Assembly (NCBI GenBank): GCA_013398295.1 | Contig: VZSF01001148.1 | Span: 254,985 to 318,984, forward strand | DNA: 64,000 nt | Direction of reading: 5' to 3' | From: Chionis minor | Lineage: Eukaryota > Chordata > Aves > Charadriiformes > Chionididae | Part shown: positions 28,401 through 37,828 of the stretch, one piece after another | Layout: every line of letters begins with the position of its first letter | Position numbering within the stretch: the first letter of the stretch is position 1 | Notes under the pieces: generated by a model | Databases searched by the model: none | What the model was told of the DNA's origin: nothing | The model's input: only the letters and a program-made list of their open reading frames with translations | Program-made: the position numbers and the translations under genes

Positions 28401-31400
28401 AAAGACAATTACTGCCTTCAGGACTTCCATAAGGCAGTGCAAAAAAGTAAGGAGTTACAGGCTGCACCAGCAGAAGTAAAAACAAATGTTCTGTTCCACT
28501 GTTGCATTTCACCTATTGGGGAAATTCTTTTTTTGGATCACTTTAAGCAGCTTGTCTTTGTGTTAGATTCAATTGCAAGTCCCACAAGACAGAGAACATT
28601 TTTGCTGAAATCTGTATGTGCATGGCTAAAAAGTTTCCTAATTCTTAAGTAATAGATGGGGATAAAAGGCAGTTTCTAGACTATAATTCTAAACCTTAAA
28701 TAAACAGTAAGTTAAAACCAATTAACTAAATACGGTCAGGTACTATCAACACTGGGCAGTCCCAGTTTTCCAAAGCATCACGATTTTTGTAACCTTAGTT
28801 ACTGTCTCTTCCTCAAGACTACAATAAGAAGTGACTGAAGTCAACACTTCACTGTTAGAAGTGTGTTTTATAAGGGCCCATTTATGTTACATAAGAAAGT
28901 TATAGTACTTCCTAACAGAACATGTTCTCTATTAAACCATTAATACTTACCTCATGAAAACTTAGGCAAATAGTCAGATAAAGCTTAGAAAAGGGTAATG
29001 ACTACAAGTATATATTTCCTAAGTACATTTACTGAATTTTAAGGAATGAGCAGAATTTAATCATAGGACTGGCTTTAGCAAAAAAACACAAACTAGTTTA
29101 ATATCAATAGTCATGCTTTTAAAATAAGTTGTGGAATATTAATTTTCTTTCCCCTATTCTGTTCATACTTCAAAAAAGCATAGTTTTCAGAGCAAGTATT
29201 CCAAACTACTTTTTCATGCCTCATCTCACTAGAAAAGCAGGTTTCCAGCTTTTATAACTGCATTTAAAGATCACCTATTACAAGTTGGAATAGGGCATGA
29301 AAAGAGATGTTAGTTAAAATATAATCTCACAGACTTATACTTAATGAAAGTAAAGGGATAGAAAACAACTTACACTTTTTCCACGAGTAAACTTCCTGAA
29401 ATTAAGATCCCTACTAGCATTTTAATTATGGTATTTTACAGCAAACATTACTTTCATCAGCTTCCTGTCTAGCTTTGTACTCTGGGGACAAATCTATGAA
29501 CATGATGCAAACACACTTGCTATGTTTTCAGTTTGTTCAATTCGAAGAGATTCTTCTTTAAAACCCATTTACACTATGCCATAAAACAGTGAAACAGTCA
29601 AGAGAAGACAATCTATAGCAGAAAAAGCTAATTACACTGAGAATAAGTATACAATTTTTCTCAAATTTTAATACCTTCCAATCGTTCAAGTGGCAATACC
29701 TCAAGTAAGGTATCTTGACTGCATTTTGAATGCCCAATGACATTCTGATCTTGCTTTCCGTATATTGAGTGGGATTCTTTCAAACTAACAGAAGTTGACT
29801 GAAGTTCTTTAACTTGTGTAGCAACTTCCCTAGAATGAGAATTATTTCAATGAAAAGTCACTCAGTGAGATACATAGATCAACATTATATATAGACATGT
29901 TGTATGCTAAAGATTCGAGAAATTCTCCCATTTCAACCCCTTCGTCTCAAGGAAGTCAGCTGTTCTCATTAATACAGATTCTACAGACCTATCACCTGTA
30001 AAGAAATACATATCAAGATTACAAGGGCTTCAGTTTCACTAGCTAAAGTGTGACACAAATAGCAAAATTTAACATAACATATGCCTCCCTACTTTTCTCT
30101 GCGTGTTCCTTTCTCTTTCATTTCTGCAAAAAGAAGGAAAAGTATTAAGGGAAAAGGACCTATTCCAGGCAAGTTCCACAATCCATTTGAGAGCAAGTTA
30201 AACCCTACATAAGATTTTCCTCCTACGCCTGCAACATCAGCATGCCTTTTCTAACGTTAAATTAGAGATTAAATCATGAAGAACATGACTTGCTGAAATT
30301 CCAAACGGTTCTGTTAAATAGCACGATTTAGAACTCTGCAGGAACATAAATCTTCACTTCTGGTTTCACAGGACTTCCACACAGCCAGATAGGCTCATCA
30401 TGCAAGATGTTAAAGTTCCCACGTGGAGTGAACTGAACCCTAGTTTTGCTTTAATATTTCAAATATCAGTTTTATTTATATTTCTACATCTGAAATGCAA
30501 TTATTCCATGTTTTGTATCTTAACTTGAATACAATCAAGATGCAGACTCCCTCTCTTAAATCTTATCTTCTTTGCTTTTATAGGGACATACTGCCTATAG
30601 TGAGTAAGACGCACATTGCAGTTTCTATCACAACAGTAGGAACAAATTTGATCTTGGTTAGAATAACCTATGCAACAGCTTCCAACATTTCCACCACTTA
30701 GTAACCCTATCTAAAGTATTTCACTAACACTACTTATTTCCTAAGAAATAGCAATCACTGAGGCCACAGGGAAGATAAATTTAGTAGAAATCTATGTTCC
30801 TTTCTTTATGCAAAGTGCATGACACATAACTGGAACAGATTTAAAACAGTGTAAACTATTATTCACACACATGACATGAACCAGAAGCATCAGCTTAGTT
30901 CTAGATTATGGAGTGTCAGCTAGGTAAATACAAGCCAGATTCAAATAAGTCAATTCATTTATCACGCTTCGGAAATTTTTGATTAGTGTGACAACAAAAC
31001 AAAGCATCATTGTTTAAAAGAAAAAAAAAATCACTTCTAAAGATTTATTCCTCTCACATACATGAAGCCAAATTAGTCAATTAAACAGCAGAATGCTGTT
31101 TACGTAGGGCTGCACAGGCTAAGTGGTAGCATTACACAGGATGCTTCCACGTAGCCTGCCACTATCCCTCTTCAGAAAACACGGAGGAGCTGTTCCAGGA
31201 GAAAAAGCTGCCAAGGCTGCCAGACACTGTAAGCAAACAGGCTAATGCACAGCTGAGCTCTCCAGTCACTGCCATCAAAAGGCCAGTAGTAGAAGCTGCT
31301 GCTGAGCAATTCAGTTCTGAAGTATTCCGTAATTAGTTCACAGTACCTACAAAAATCTGCATACTGGTGTGTGCATTTCAGGACAGAATTAGATTTTAAC

Positions 31401-32502
31401 TATCTCACTCACGTGTCATCGTGAAAGCTGAGGGCAATTCTCCCCATTGGCTCAGGATCTGACTGACAACTGTGAGAAGATCCCGATGGAGGTGAATACT
31501 TCCCTTCTAAATATGATGCACAGGTATCAGAAAACCTGTAAAGGTGGGCAGGAAAAACACAAAACAGAATCATTCTAATATGCACCTCTCCTGTTTTCCA
31601 AAGAACTGGAAAAGAAGAATCATACTGATGGCCACTCATCTCCTATAAGTTCAATTATTTAAATATTTTAGCATTTTCTAGCCAATCTGTATTTACAGGC
31701 ACACATATGTACTTCAAATGATCCTTTCCAGTCTTATGTAGGTTTTTTAGGGAAATACCACATTATCATTTTCAATGGCTAGAGCTGTCCCATTTGGAAT
31801 GCACACTTCTGAAAAAACAGGGTGTAAAAGTCTGATCTTGTTAAGTCACAGGACAGCAGTTAAGTGAGCAAAGGCTTCTAAATGTTACTCTTTGCTCCCC
31901 CCTTTGCTGAAAAAATCATCATAAATTGTGTTAAATTTTCATTTGCATCCATATCACTAGTTCTTACTCTACCCTGTGTAAAATGAGTCTGATTCACAAA
32001 AGTTAAATGAACAGCTAATAAAATTAAGGGAATACACACATAAAAAACGACTCCAAACTTGAGTATACTAAACTGAAGAGTTAAAAGAAACTTGACTGTT
32101 ACTAGTCTAAAAACTAAGGGTAATTTTTATTAAAAGTTAAATATTTTATGAGCTAATAACACAGATTGGTTTCACTGTTATTATTTACTGTTATTGTTAT
32201 TGTTTAGTATGCTACCGATTAGTAAATAGTGTTATCATCAACCAAATAACCTGTCAAAAGAATTTTTCCTCACCAAAGTTAAATGTTTCCAATGAGTCAA
32301 CTGGTTTTTATATTACTAACTGGTAGCCTCACCTGTTGGCACAGCCCGTTTTACTCCTGGCAACAGTTGAAGCTGCAACAGGCAAGCCAGGGTTTGAGGA
32401 AATAGTAACATTTTCAAAAACGACGCTTGCGCTGCTATTCAAGGAATGTCCCAAGAAGCTCGGAAATGTCTCATCAGCAATATTTCTGAAGTCTTCCATC
32501 AT
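1348..32502 (-). CDS. CEP192: CEP192, centrosomal protein of 192 kDa (partial; 20 coding exons, C-terminal part beyond left edge)
   Basis: Centrosome scaffold that recruits pericentriolar material, helps load PLK4 for centriole duplication, and activates Aurora A and PLK1 during mitotic spindle assembly. The coding exons, 5' to 3', are 32502-32333, 31535-31413, 29829-29675, 28154-28108, 27278-27146, 25885-25731, 23302-23165, 22914-22578, 22241-22101, 19672-19608, 19525-19334, 18374-18251, 16304-16174, 13588-12556, 12445-12319, 10887-10716, 7591-6691, 5065-4917, 3170-2940 and 1473-1348. All have AG/GT borders and compatible phases, and total 4,650 nt, exactly 1,550 codons without a stop. Human CEP192 is about 2,537 residues, so roughly two fifths is missing on the left. 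Conserved islands are the acidic PLK4-binding segment, the Aurora A-binding helices and the start of the Spd-2/ASH domain; the serine-rich linkers diverge strongly. Introns are otherwise AT-rich with no other recognised gene, and hold two LTRs and one CR1. Identity is firm; a small skipped exon cannot be excluded. Confidence 0.96.
2940..3170 (-). CDS. CEP192: CEP192 coding exon 19, Spd-2 domain
   Basis: Residues 1432-1508, 77 codons in phase 0. [20 protein letters not shown] then [20 protein letters not shown] match human closely. Donor TTAGAA|GTAAGT. Confidence 0.96.
4917..5065 (-). CDS. CEP192: CEP192 coding exon 18, start of Spd-2/ASH region
   Basis: Residues about 1382-1431. [19 protein letters not shown] is nearly identical to human [19 protein letters not shown], followed by [16 protein letters not shown]. 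This is the first beta-sandwich strand set of the conserved Spd-2 (ASPM/SPD-2/Hydin-like) domain, which targets the protein to centrosomes. Confidence 0.96.
6691..7591 (-). CDS. CEP192: CEP192 coding exon 17 (large)
   Basis: Residues about 1082-1381, 901 nt. It begins [12 protein letters not shown] as in human SELSTTII. Later blocks [36 protein letters not shown] and SLCNPHS match the human Pro/Gly/Ser-rich region. Donor GTATTG|GTAAGT. Confidence 0.95.
7824..8190 (+). mobile_element. 3'-truncated LTR of an avian endogenous retrovirus
   Basis: It starts TGTACTGGGTCTGGCTGGG and runs through AGCTGACCCCAACTGACCAA and CCATACCATGTAATATG, the typical U3 of this avian LTR group. Recognisable sequence stops near 8190, before any poly(A) signal and R/U5, so the right edge is approximate. 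It lies antisense in the intron between CEP192 coding exons 16 and 17. Confidence 0.8.
10716..10887 (-). CDS. CEP192: CEP192 coding exon 16
   Basis: Residues about 1024-1081. [18 protein letters not shown] aligns with human VCSPAGVSRLTYVSEPES. Acceptor TTTTTCAG|GTCTG, donor TACTGG|GTAAGA. Confidence 0.94.
12319..12445 (-). CDS. CEP192: CEP192 coding exon 15
   Basis: Residues about 982-1023. [20 protein letters not shown] closely matches human [20 protein letters not shown]. It is rich in Ser-Pro and Thr-Ser-Pro, plausible kinase sites. The donor leaves two G bases, TTTTCAGG|GTAAAC. Confidence 0.94.
12556..13588 (-). CDS. CEP192: CEP192 coding exon 14 (large)
   Basis: Residues about 638-981, 1,033 nt. 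It starts with a conserved block, [20 protein letters not shown] then LAAMMM, matching human [25 protein letters not shown]. It also keeps DMEKYLKKT and, near the end, KHVTFE. The middle is disordered and rapidly evolving. Confidence 0.95.
14160..15315 (+). mobile_element. CR1 LINE fragment, 3' part of ORF2 and 3' UTR
   Basis: The run of blocks is typical of avian CR1: GGAGTACTCCAGGGACCAAG, CACCTGGGGAGGAATAACCC, GGACTTGGGAGTCCTAACAG and CAACCACATCTGGAGTGCTG. It ends with GATGGACTAGATGATCTCCA shortly before a decayed ATTCTATGATT-like terminus. The reverse transcriptase frame is broken by indels, so it is dead. It inserted sense to + within the intron between CEP192 coding exons 13 and 14. Confidence 0.92.
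16174..16304 (-). CDS. CEP192: CEP192 coding exon 13
   Basis: Residues about 594-637. Hydrophilic, low conservation, no domain visible. Acceptor TGTTATTAG|ATGATT, donor GCAAAG|GTATTT; phases agree with flanking exons. Confidence 0.82.
18251..18374 (-). CDS. CEP192: CEP192 coding exon 12
   Basis: Residues about 553-593. [20 protein letters not shown] aligns with human PSFGYFIRSPEKREPIALIR. The second half is variable. Acceptor is a T-rich tract ending TATAG; donor TTTTCAG|GTAATA. Confidence 0.95.
19334..19525 (-). CDS. CEP192: CEP192 coding exon 11, Aurora A-binding region
   Basis: Residues 489-552, exactly 64 codons in phase 0. It contains [18 protein letters not shown] followed by [13 protein letters not shown], nearly unchanged from human. 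This block is the most conserved part of the N-terminal half and, from the literature, lies within the Aurora A-binding segment. Confidence 0.96.
19608..19672 (-). CDS. CEP192: CEP192 coding exon 10
   Basis: Residues about 467-488. [15 protein letters not shown] matches human AQDEEEFNKEHQFIQ. In human CEP192 this begins the helical segment that binds Aurora A. Confidence 0.93.
22101..22241 (-). CDS. CEP192: CEP192 coding exon 9
   Basis: Residues about 420-466. [20 protein letters not shown] is almost identical to human [20 protein letters not shown], a conserved island inside the disordered N-terminal half. Donor GGAT|GTATGT. Confidence 0.95.
22578..22914 (-). CDS. CEP192: CEP192 coding exon 8
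   Basis: Residues about 308-419. A divergent serine- and aspartate-rich linker. Acceptor TTTCTAAG|AATTCC, donor AACAAAG|GTAGGT. Assigned by continuous phase and by position between well-conserved exons. Confidence 0.88.
23165..23302 (-). CDS. CEP192: CEP192 coding exon 7
   Basis: Residues 262-307, 46 codons, phase 0 at both ends. [17 protein letters not shown] resembles human CASKDVLVKTLRAIDVKLNS across the exon junction. Two in-phase acceptors are possible, AAAG|GAGAAC and TTTCAG|GTTCTT; the first keeps four more residues. Confidence 0.85.
25731..25885 (-). CDS. CEP192: CEP192 coding exon 6, acidic PLK4-binding segment
   Basis: Residues about 210-261. [20 protein letters not shown] is nearly identical to human DDDIDDEMFYDDHLEAYFEQ. 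From the literature on human CEP192, this acidic region binds the PLK4 cryptic polo box. The donor is read as TTTCAA|GTAGGT, because phase 0 is required by the next exon. A second GT seven bases downstream of the junction start would break the frame. Confidence 0.93.
27146..27278 (-). CDS. CEP192: CEP192 coding exon 5
   Basis: Residues about 166-209. Serine- and glutamate-rich, ending in SSEEDST just before the acidic PLK4-binding segment of the next exon. Good acceptor (TTTTTCACAG) and donor (ACTG|GTAAG). Confidence 0.85.
28108..28154 (-). CDS. CEP192: CEP192 coding exon 4 (47-nt mini-exon)
   Basis: Only 47 nt, residues 150-165, ending [28 protein letters not shown] loosely matches human DLSHTSLLENEKLILPTS in the segment before the acidic region. 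Phases fit on both sides. Confidence 0.75.
29675..29829 (-). CDS. CEP192: CEP192 coding exon 3
   Basis: Residues about 98-149. Acceptor CATTCTAG|GGAAG, donor TTGGAAG|GTATT. The sequence is polar and poorly conserved with mammals. It is assigned by position, open frame, splice sites and phase continuity with both neighbours. Confidence 0.8.
31413..31535 (-). CDS. CEP192: CEP192 coding exon 2
   Basis: Residues about 57-97, phase 2 to 2, ending [27 protein letters not shown] aligns with human SDAEPRERLQLSFQDD, and the preceding PPSGSS block also matches. No domain is known here. Confidence 0.93.
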
Positions 32503-32566
32503 CCTGCACGAGTTGCTTAAAATAGCACCCTGCTTGGCAACACGATCAGCCCTGGTCCAGCAGCAT
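32333..32566 (-). CDS. CEP192: CEP192 exon 2 with start codon
   Basis: The acceptor follows a CTGCTTTCAG tract and the donor reads CAACAG|GTGAGG. Coding begins at 32502 with two consecutive ATGs. The second (32499) has A at -3 and G at +4 and matches the human MEDF start, so it may be the main one. The reading [15 protein letters not shown] closely resembles the human N-terminus, and VAASTVAR matches human VAVSTLAR, in the region reported for PLK1 docking. Bases 32503-32566 are 5' UTR and contain a six-codon upstream frame. Residues 1-56. Confidence 0.95.
32546..32566 (-). other. six-codon upstream ORF in the CEP192 5' leader
   Basis: Exon 2 opens exactly with ATG CTG CTG GAC CAG GGC TGA, a complete short upstream frame ending 43 nt before the first CEP192 ATG. 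Its Kozak context depends on exon 1, which is not resolved. Such frames commonly lower translation of the main frame; here that is inference only. Confidence 0.6.
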
Positions 32567-32889
32567 CTGAAAGCAGGGACAAAACGACGACACGGTTACA
32601 CAAGCCACACTAACGCTGCCAAAGACACCTTATTGATACATCACAGACAATACTCTCTGGCTACCACCCCGCTTTATCGACAAACGTGCTTAAAAAATGA
32701 TTTCCCAGCCCTCTCCCCTCAAGCCTTTTGGGGGCGGCGGAGTTTTACAGCCTTCTTGGACTTTCTAAAAAGAGCACCGCTCCTGCGAGTTAAGAGCACC
32801 GGCGCCGCAAGACGTGCCAACCTATATTTAGCCCGCAAAGCCGCCCGGGCGCAGCCGGGCTCCCTCCATTTCCACAGCAGCCAGCACCC

Positions 32890-33720
32890 GGGGAGCTGCA
32901 AAACCGCCTGACGCGATCGCCTCCGGCCTCCGCCGCTCGCCGGGCGACAGCCCAGCGCTACGGACCTCAGCAGGGCAGGCCCGGGCCCTCCCTTCCCCTC
33001 AGCGCCCCGTGCAGGCGGCACCTCCCACCTCCCCTCACGGCCCGGGGGCGGCAACGACGACCCCTCCTCCCCAGACGGCAGGAGCTCGACCCTGCCGCTC
33101 TTCCCGCCGCGGCCAAGACCGAGGGGCCCGTTTCCCCCGCCGCGCTACTCGCCGGAGAGGAGAGATGAGGTGAGGTGAGGAGAGGAGGGAAGGAGGGACG
33201 GAGCGCGGCCCAACCGCCAAAACTTCAAACCGCCGCTCCCGCCGCGCGCGCCCGTTGCGCGGCCTCGGCCTGGCCCCGCCTACGCCGCCCCCCTGAGGGC
33301 GGGCGAGGCCGCGCGTGCGCACCAGCAGCGCCGCTGCCCGTTACCCGCCCAAACCCGCCCCGCCGTCAGCCAATGGGCGAGCCCCAGTCAGAGCCGGCGA
33401 TTAGCCAGCGGAGGCACGGCGAGGCGGAAAAAGTTTGAGGGAGAGGACGCTGATTGGGCGAGGGGGGCGGGGCCCCGCCTCCTGGCGTTGGCCCGTTGTT
33501 AGGCGGTGAGGCGACGCGTCCCGTCGTCCCCCCGCCCCCTCCCCGCGTCAGGAGACAGGTAGTGTCGCCCTTAGGCTGACTGGGGAGGTTTTGGGAAGGG
33601 GAGGGTGAAATTTGGTCATTTCAGGTATTTGCTTACGGACCGGCGGGGTGCGTAATGCCGGTGCCGGCGCGGGGTCTTTCAGGGGAGCGGCGGCCCCCGA
33701 GGTGTGCCGCCCGTGAGGCC
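32890..33720 (-). promoter_or_regulatory. CpG island and promoter of CEP192
   Basis: An abrupt GC- and CpG-rich stretch in AT-rich surroundings, directly upstream of the CEP192 start exon. It holds CCAAT at 33370-33374, inverted CCAAT (ATTGG) at 33453-33457, a GC box at about 33463-33471, and a minus-strand TTTGAA at 33224-33229 beside an E2F-like TTTTGGCGG at 33214-33222. A plausible exon 1 donor on the minus strand is GGGCC|GTGAGG at 33038/33039. This exon 1 is inferred, not proven. A purine-rich GAGGT-type run lies at about 33155-33200. Confidence 0.8.
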
Positions 33721-36700
33721 TGACTGTTGTAGTAAAATTGGTATTAACTAGAAAAATGAAATGTGAAACGTAATTGAAGCAACTAAGGAAACCTGCTGCT
33801 GCTGCTAAAGTCCTCTGTACTGCCCCAACCCTATTTAATTATTTACCTAATGTTAAAATAGAGAAATAGTAACGGGACATGATTCACCTACGATTCAGTT
33901 AAGGAACTAACCACTAGACAATGTAGCTTTGTTGAGAAGTAGGATATTCCTGTCAAGAGAGTGATGAACAGTAGGCCTGCTCAACAAATGGAGAAAACCT
34001 CCTGGAACTGCCAAGATGAGAGGAGAAGTAAGTAAAAGGTATTTTTGGCAGGGGGAGATCATGATCACAGACTCATTGGCCACCTACCCAAATGATAACC
34101 ACCTACTCCAAAGAAAACCATGGAAGAATATAGTCTGTACACTAATTTACCTGGGAAGTAAAGAAATCTTGAGCAATCATTAAAGAGAATAAAAATGAAT
34201 GTGTATTAATTGTCTGAATATGTAATAATGGATAAAAGTGGAGATTTTTGAAACTAAAGCGTGGTCACGTTTTGGGACGAGCACGCCATTTCTGCGCATT
34301 AATGGAAGAAAGATGGAAATACGTCTAGTCTGTGTGTTACTGGCTTGCACACTGGGTAAGGAACCCAGATCTGGGACAACGTGACCAGCTGGTCCAGCCC
34401 CCCTGCCCCAGGCTGGGGCACAGCCCTGTAAAAAGGGAAGAGCTTTAGTCCAATTTATTCATGTGACATTTTTTATTTATGTGACAGGCATTGTTTATAT
34501 TACTGACTTTGTTTTCAGTCATATTGTTGCTGTATGAGTCACTGAGATGAGGTTGAGCAATATGCAGTTTATATACAGTACATGGAAAATTTATTTCAAT
34601 TTTGAAGCATAAATTTCACATTTTTTGTAAGTAGGGGATGGGGAAGGCAGCAGATGCCTTCCAAACATATGTATATGTGTGAATGACAACTTCAAAAAAT
34701 CTAAATCAAATTTGGTGTTTTTACAATTTGGTGTTTTACGGGACACTTTTACAATGCACTTCCACAGTGCATACTTCCTGGTATGAAGATTGCAAAAAGC
34801 TAGCATGAGAGTGAAAAAATCATGCACTTGACGTCATCAGAAGGTTGTACTGTGTTCAAGCGCATCCAAAATAAAACCAAACTACAGCAACAATAAAACC
34901 AAGCGAAAACCAACCCAAAGCCACATCCTGGCTACTACAAGACCCAAGAACTCCTTGTCCTGGAAGTTCAAGCTGAGATGCGCTCCAAGCACATAAACTG
35001 CATACAGGATAATGCCTGTCTTTCAGAAGGAGAAGAGGGACAGCAGCCTTACAAAGTGCCGGATAAATTTAAAACACTGCTCAAGTACCCGCCATAATCA
35101 TCCCTTTCTGAGCCCTCCCTCAGCAAAATCTCCCTCACCTCCTAGGGGTTCTGAGGTTCAAGGGCCCAGATCATGCACAGTTCACAGTCTTGAGTCATGG
35201 GAGCACGAGAGGAACAAAAAGTGACGCACGAGTTGGAGGAAGCGGATGTGGACAGTCAAGGATAAGGAGTGCAAGGTCCTGGTTTGAAGAGAGGTCAACG
35301 CAAAATGGTGGGCCAGGGGGAAAGGCAATGCGTCAGCCACGAAACCAGCAGAAGTTCGTTTGTTGAAGTCAAAGTATTTGGCCAGCCCATTGGAAATGTG
35401 ACTTGTTTGCACTACGACTGTAACAGCGTGTTTCCATTAGTAAGAAGCGTGAGGAGAATTTGTCAGGATACCTAATAATAAACCTTCAGCAGAGAGGAAA
35501 AAAATGTGACCGTGCTGAATTAACTAAAACAAACGTATTAAAAGCCGCAAAAAGCTGTCATTTACTTTATTATTACCATAAGTGGTTATCCTGGGCTCCA
35601 AAAGAATAAAAGAAGCAAAATTAAAAATGCAAGCAACAATCTTTCCCTTAGATCTGTCTCATCAAGGATAGTTATGTGTAAGTAATTATCTCTTACTATC
35701 TTTTACGCTGTTTTTGTTACAATGCAGTAGTTGAGGCGTGCCTGACAGACACTGCAGGGTCTCACAGCACAGACTTTCAGCATTGGGAACCAGCAGCATA
35801 TCCAGACGCTACCACCTTGCTTTGCTTGGCTGCTTAGGAAGGAGCCCTGTGGTTTTTTTCCTGGTAGAAGCAGAAGCGCAGTAGGAAAAAGATCTACTGC
35901 TGTATTGAAGAGAGTGACCTTTTAAAGGGTTAAGGCAGAACTTCTGCAAGTGGCTTAAACCTTCAAAAGTATATTCTGCTGCTTGCATACCTAGAAACAC
36001 TTTGTTCTGTTTTAGGAATGAATCTCAATATAATAGTTTAATCTCTTTTTTCTTTTTTCAAATAACTCATTCTTCCCCAGAGGAGTATTGTTACGTCTTA
36101 CCCCCATTTAAACCTTATTTTTTAATCATGGAACATTTCTGTTGGTCAGCATACAAAGCACGGCATGGTTATATAAAAATTAACTTTTTGGTAAAAAGGT
36201 CTAAGTACCTCCTTTTACTAAACCTCTTTTTCCCTTCCCCTCCCCTAGTTCCGTTCCGTTTCCTGCTGGCTGAAAAAGAGCAGGCACCTCCCTCCACGCA
36301 GCATCAGCAAGCATTCCGTAACACCATTGTTACCTGTCATGGTTTTTTAGTAAATTAAAACTAGATTCCTCAGAGAGAAATCAAGGAACAAATGTGGTGT
36401 ATCTGAGCAAAAATATAGCATGTGAGCAAATGAAGTTTTCAGAATGCAAATAAAAATCACAGGAACTCGCTATCATTTTGGAAGAACACAGGTTGCCCTC
36501 TCCATTACCTTATCCTAACGGTCTGGTCCAGGAAGCAGCACAGCCCGTTTTGAAGCACACTGAAGTACACCATTACACTTTGGGTTTCTGCTGCACGGAG
36601 CCCACCTTTATCCTTCCTCACCCCGATATCTGCTGGACGAGCTCAGCAATGACGCCCCACGCAGTAATGCCACTGCCTGGCACCGCCATGTAGTCATTGT

Positions 36701-37060
36701 CCGGTTTTATCTGCCCACCTGTCTCACACCAGCCAAAGCCGAAGTCAATGCCAGCCACGCTGATCCACAGCAGTGACGTTCCGGCGCCAACGCAATCAAC
36801 AACAGAGGTTTCTCAGTCATTACCATTCCTTAAAAGTGTCTTTAGTGAACTATTCAATCGCTGGAAAAGAATCAGGGTCATTTGAAATCCAACAATTCTA
36901 GTTATCTCTGCAGAACTTCAACACATGCATGAGAAAAGCAAGAGCACACCCTGCGGCAGAAAAGTGTAAAAAGCTAGGAGAAGGGACAGCTAAAGCCAAA
37001 AGGCTCCTTCATCAGGAGCCTGTTAAAAAAAAAAAAGCTTATTACAAGAAAAAGCACACT
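33721..37060. other. intergenic spacer between CEP192 promoter and SEH1L 3' end
   Basis: No exon of a known gene was recognised. It is mostly AT-rich single-copy-looking sequence. A short CTG run lies at about 33797. A CpG-rich patch at 36.6-36.8 kb has an open minus-strand frame, listed separately. The modest open frames near 35.0-35.5 and 36.0-36.4 kb look like chance. Confidence 0.6.
36618..36812 (-). other. unidentified CpG-rich open frame, coding-like
   Basis: A 64-codon frame between two TGA stops, containing GIDFGFGWCETGGQIKPDND and ending VIAELVQQISG-stop. Its codons are G/C-rich at third positions. The stretch holds about 12 CpG in 195 bases, unlike the AT-rich neighbourhood. There is no upstream ATG and no convincing splice acceptor. 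I do not recognise the family. It could be a decayed exon, a retrocopy fragment or chance within a small CpG-rich element. Confidence 0.3.
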
Positions 37061-37082
37061 AATACAGACATTTTACAATAAG

Positions 37083-37088
37083 TTTATT
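37083..37088 (-). terminator. SEH1L poly(A) signal
   Basis: AATAAA on the minus strand (TTTATT on +), about 550 bases past the SEH1L stop codon. A U-rich run follows on the minus strand at about 37023-37036, a good downstream element. The 3' UTR is therefore about 37,065-37,638. Other sites further downstream are not excluded. Confidence 0.65.
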
Positions 37089-37638
37089 AGTCAATCACAA
37101 TTATAAAATTTAAATATTTATACAGCAAGATGGAAAATCTTTTAAGTAACCAAACACTCCCACCTATTTTGCTGCAGTATACACAGGAATGGTTTTGTTA
37201 TGAGCCGATCCAATATCATCCTTTAGTTACTCAACTTCTTGAAGGCATGTTTAAGAATGTATTTCACATTTGTCAGTGTAATATACAAAAAGAAAAAAAT
37301 TCAAGACCATACTTAAACCGATTCCAAAAATAAAAGGAAAAAAAAAAAAAAGGAAAAAAGGACAGGCACATTGAAGTCAGCTGCTCTGTAAATAGCTCAC
37401 GGTTGATACTGTTTGTGTATGTTGCCATAGTTCAAAGGGTACAGATTAAAATGTTCCTTCGATACACAAACATAAAAAACACTTTCCAAACATTGCAGTT
37501 TTTTTTGCAAAACATGCAGGAAGTTCCCAATTTTTTTTTAAATCTTCTGTACAAGAGAAGAAATACAAAGGCAGCCAGAAATGGAAGCATTCACAAACAC
37601 CAGAATAAGGCCCTTCAGAGTTTATTTAAAGTATCGTG

Positions 37639-37828
37639 TTAAACCCCTTCATTCTCAGGTAATAGATTAAGAGGCCGAGATACACATCGTCTGCGAGGGT
37701 GAGGATACTGGAGACTGGCAGTGTCAGCATCGCAAGAGTGCTCTATCAGAGGAGGAGGAGGAAGGAGCTGGGCATGACTGGACCATCTCGATCCAGCCCG
37801 TGGGGAATCCAGAGGGGGAAAGAAATAC
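37639..37828 (-). CDS. SEH1L: SEH1L exon 9 (long-isoform C-terminus)
   Basis: Encodes [20 protein letters not shown] then [19 protein letters not shown] and ends [11 protein letters not shown] at 37639. It matches the tail of the human 421-residue isoform. The short-isoform last exon (ending RKHS in human) was not found in the 3.5-kb intron before it. Confidence 0.95.

Noticed and set aside
30091..30130. possible extra CEP192 exon between coding exons 2 and 3
   Set aside because: The flanking exons already join in phase and the candidate is pyrimidine-rich without a convincing donor.
32336..32911. 191-codon + strand open frame over the CEP192 start exon
   Set aside because: It is antisense to a well-supported coding exon and extends into GC-rich DNA where long chance frames are common; no family resemblance.
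34360..34440. CR1-like phrase around GTCCAGCCCCCCTGCCCCAG
   Set aside because: Only about 30 bases resemble the CR1 3' region and the flanks do not continue; not enough to call.
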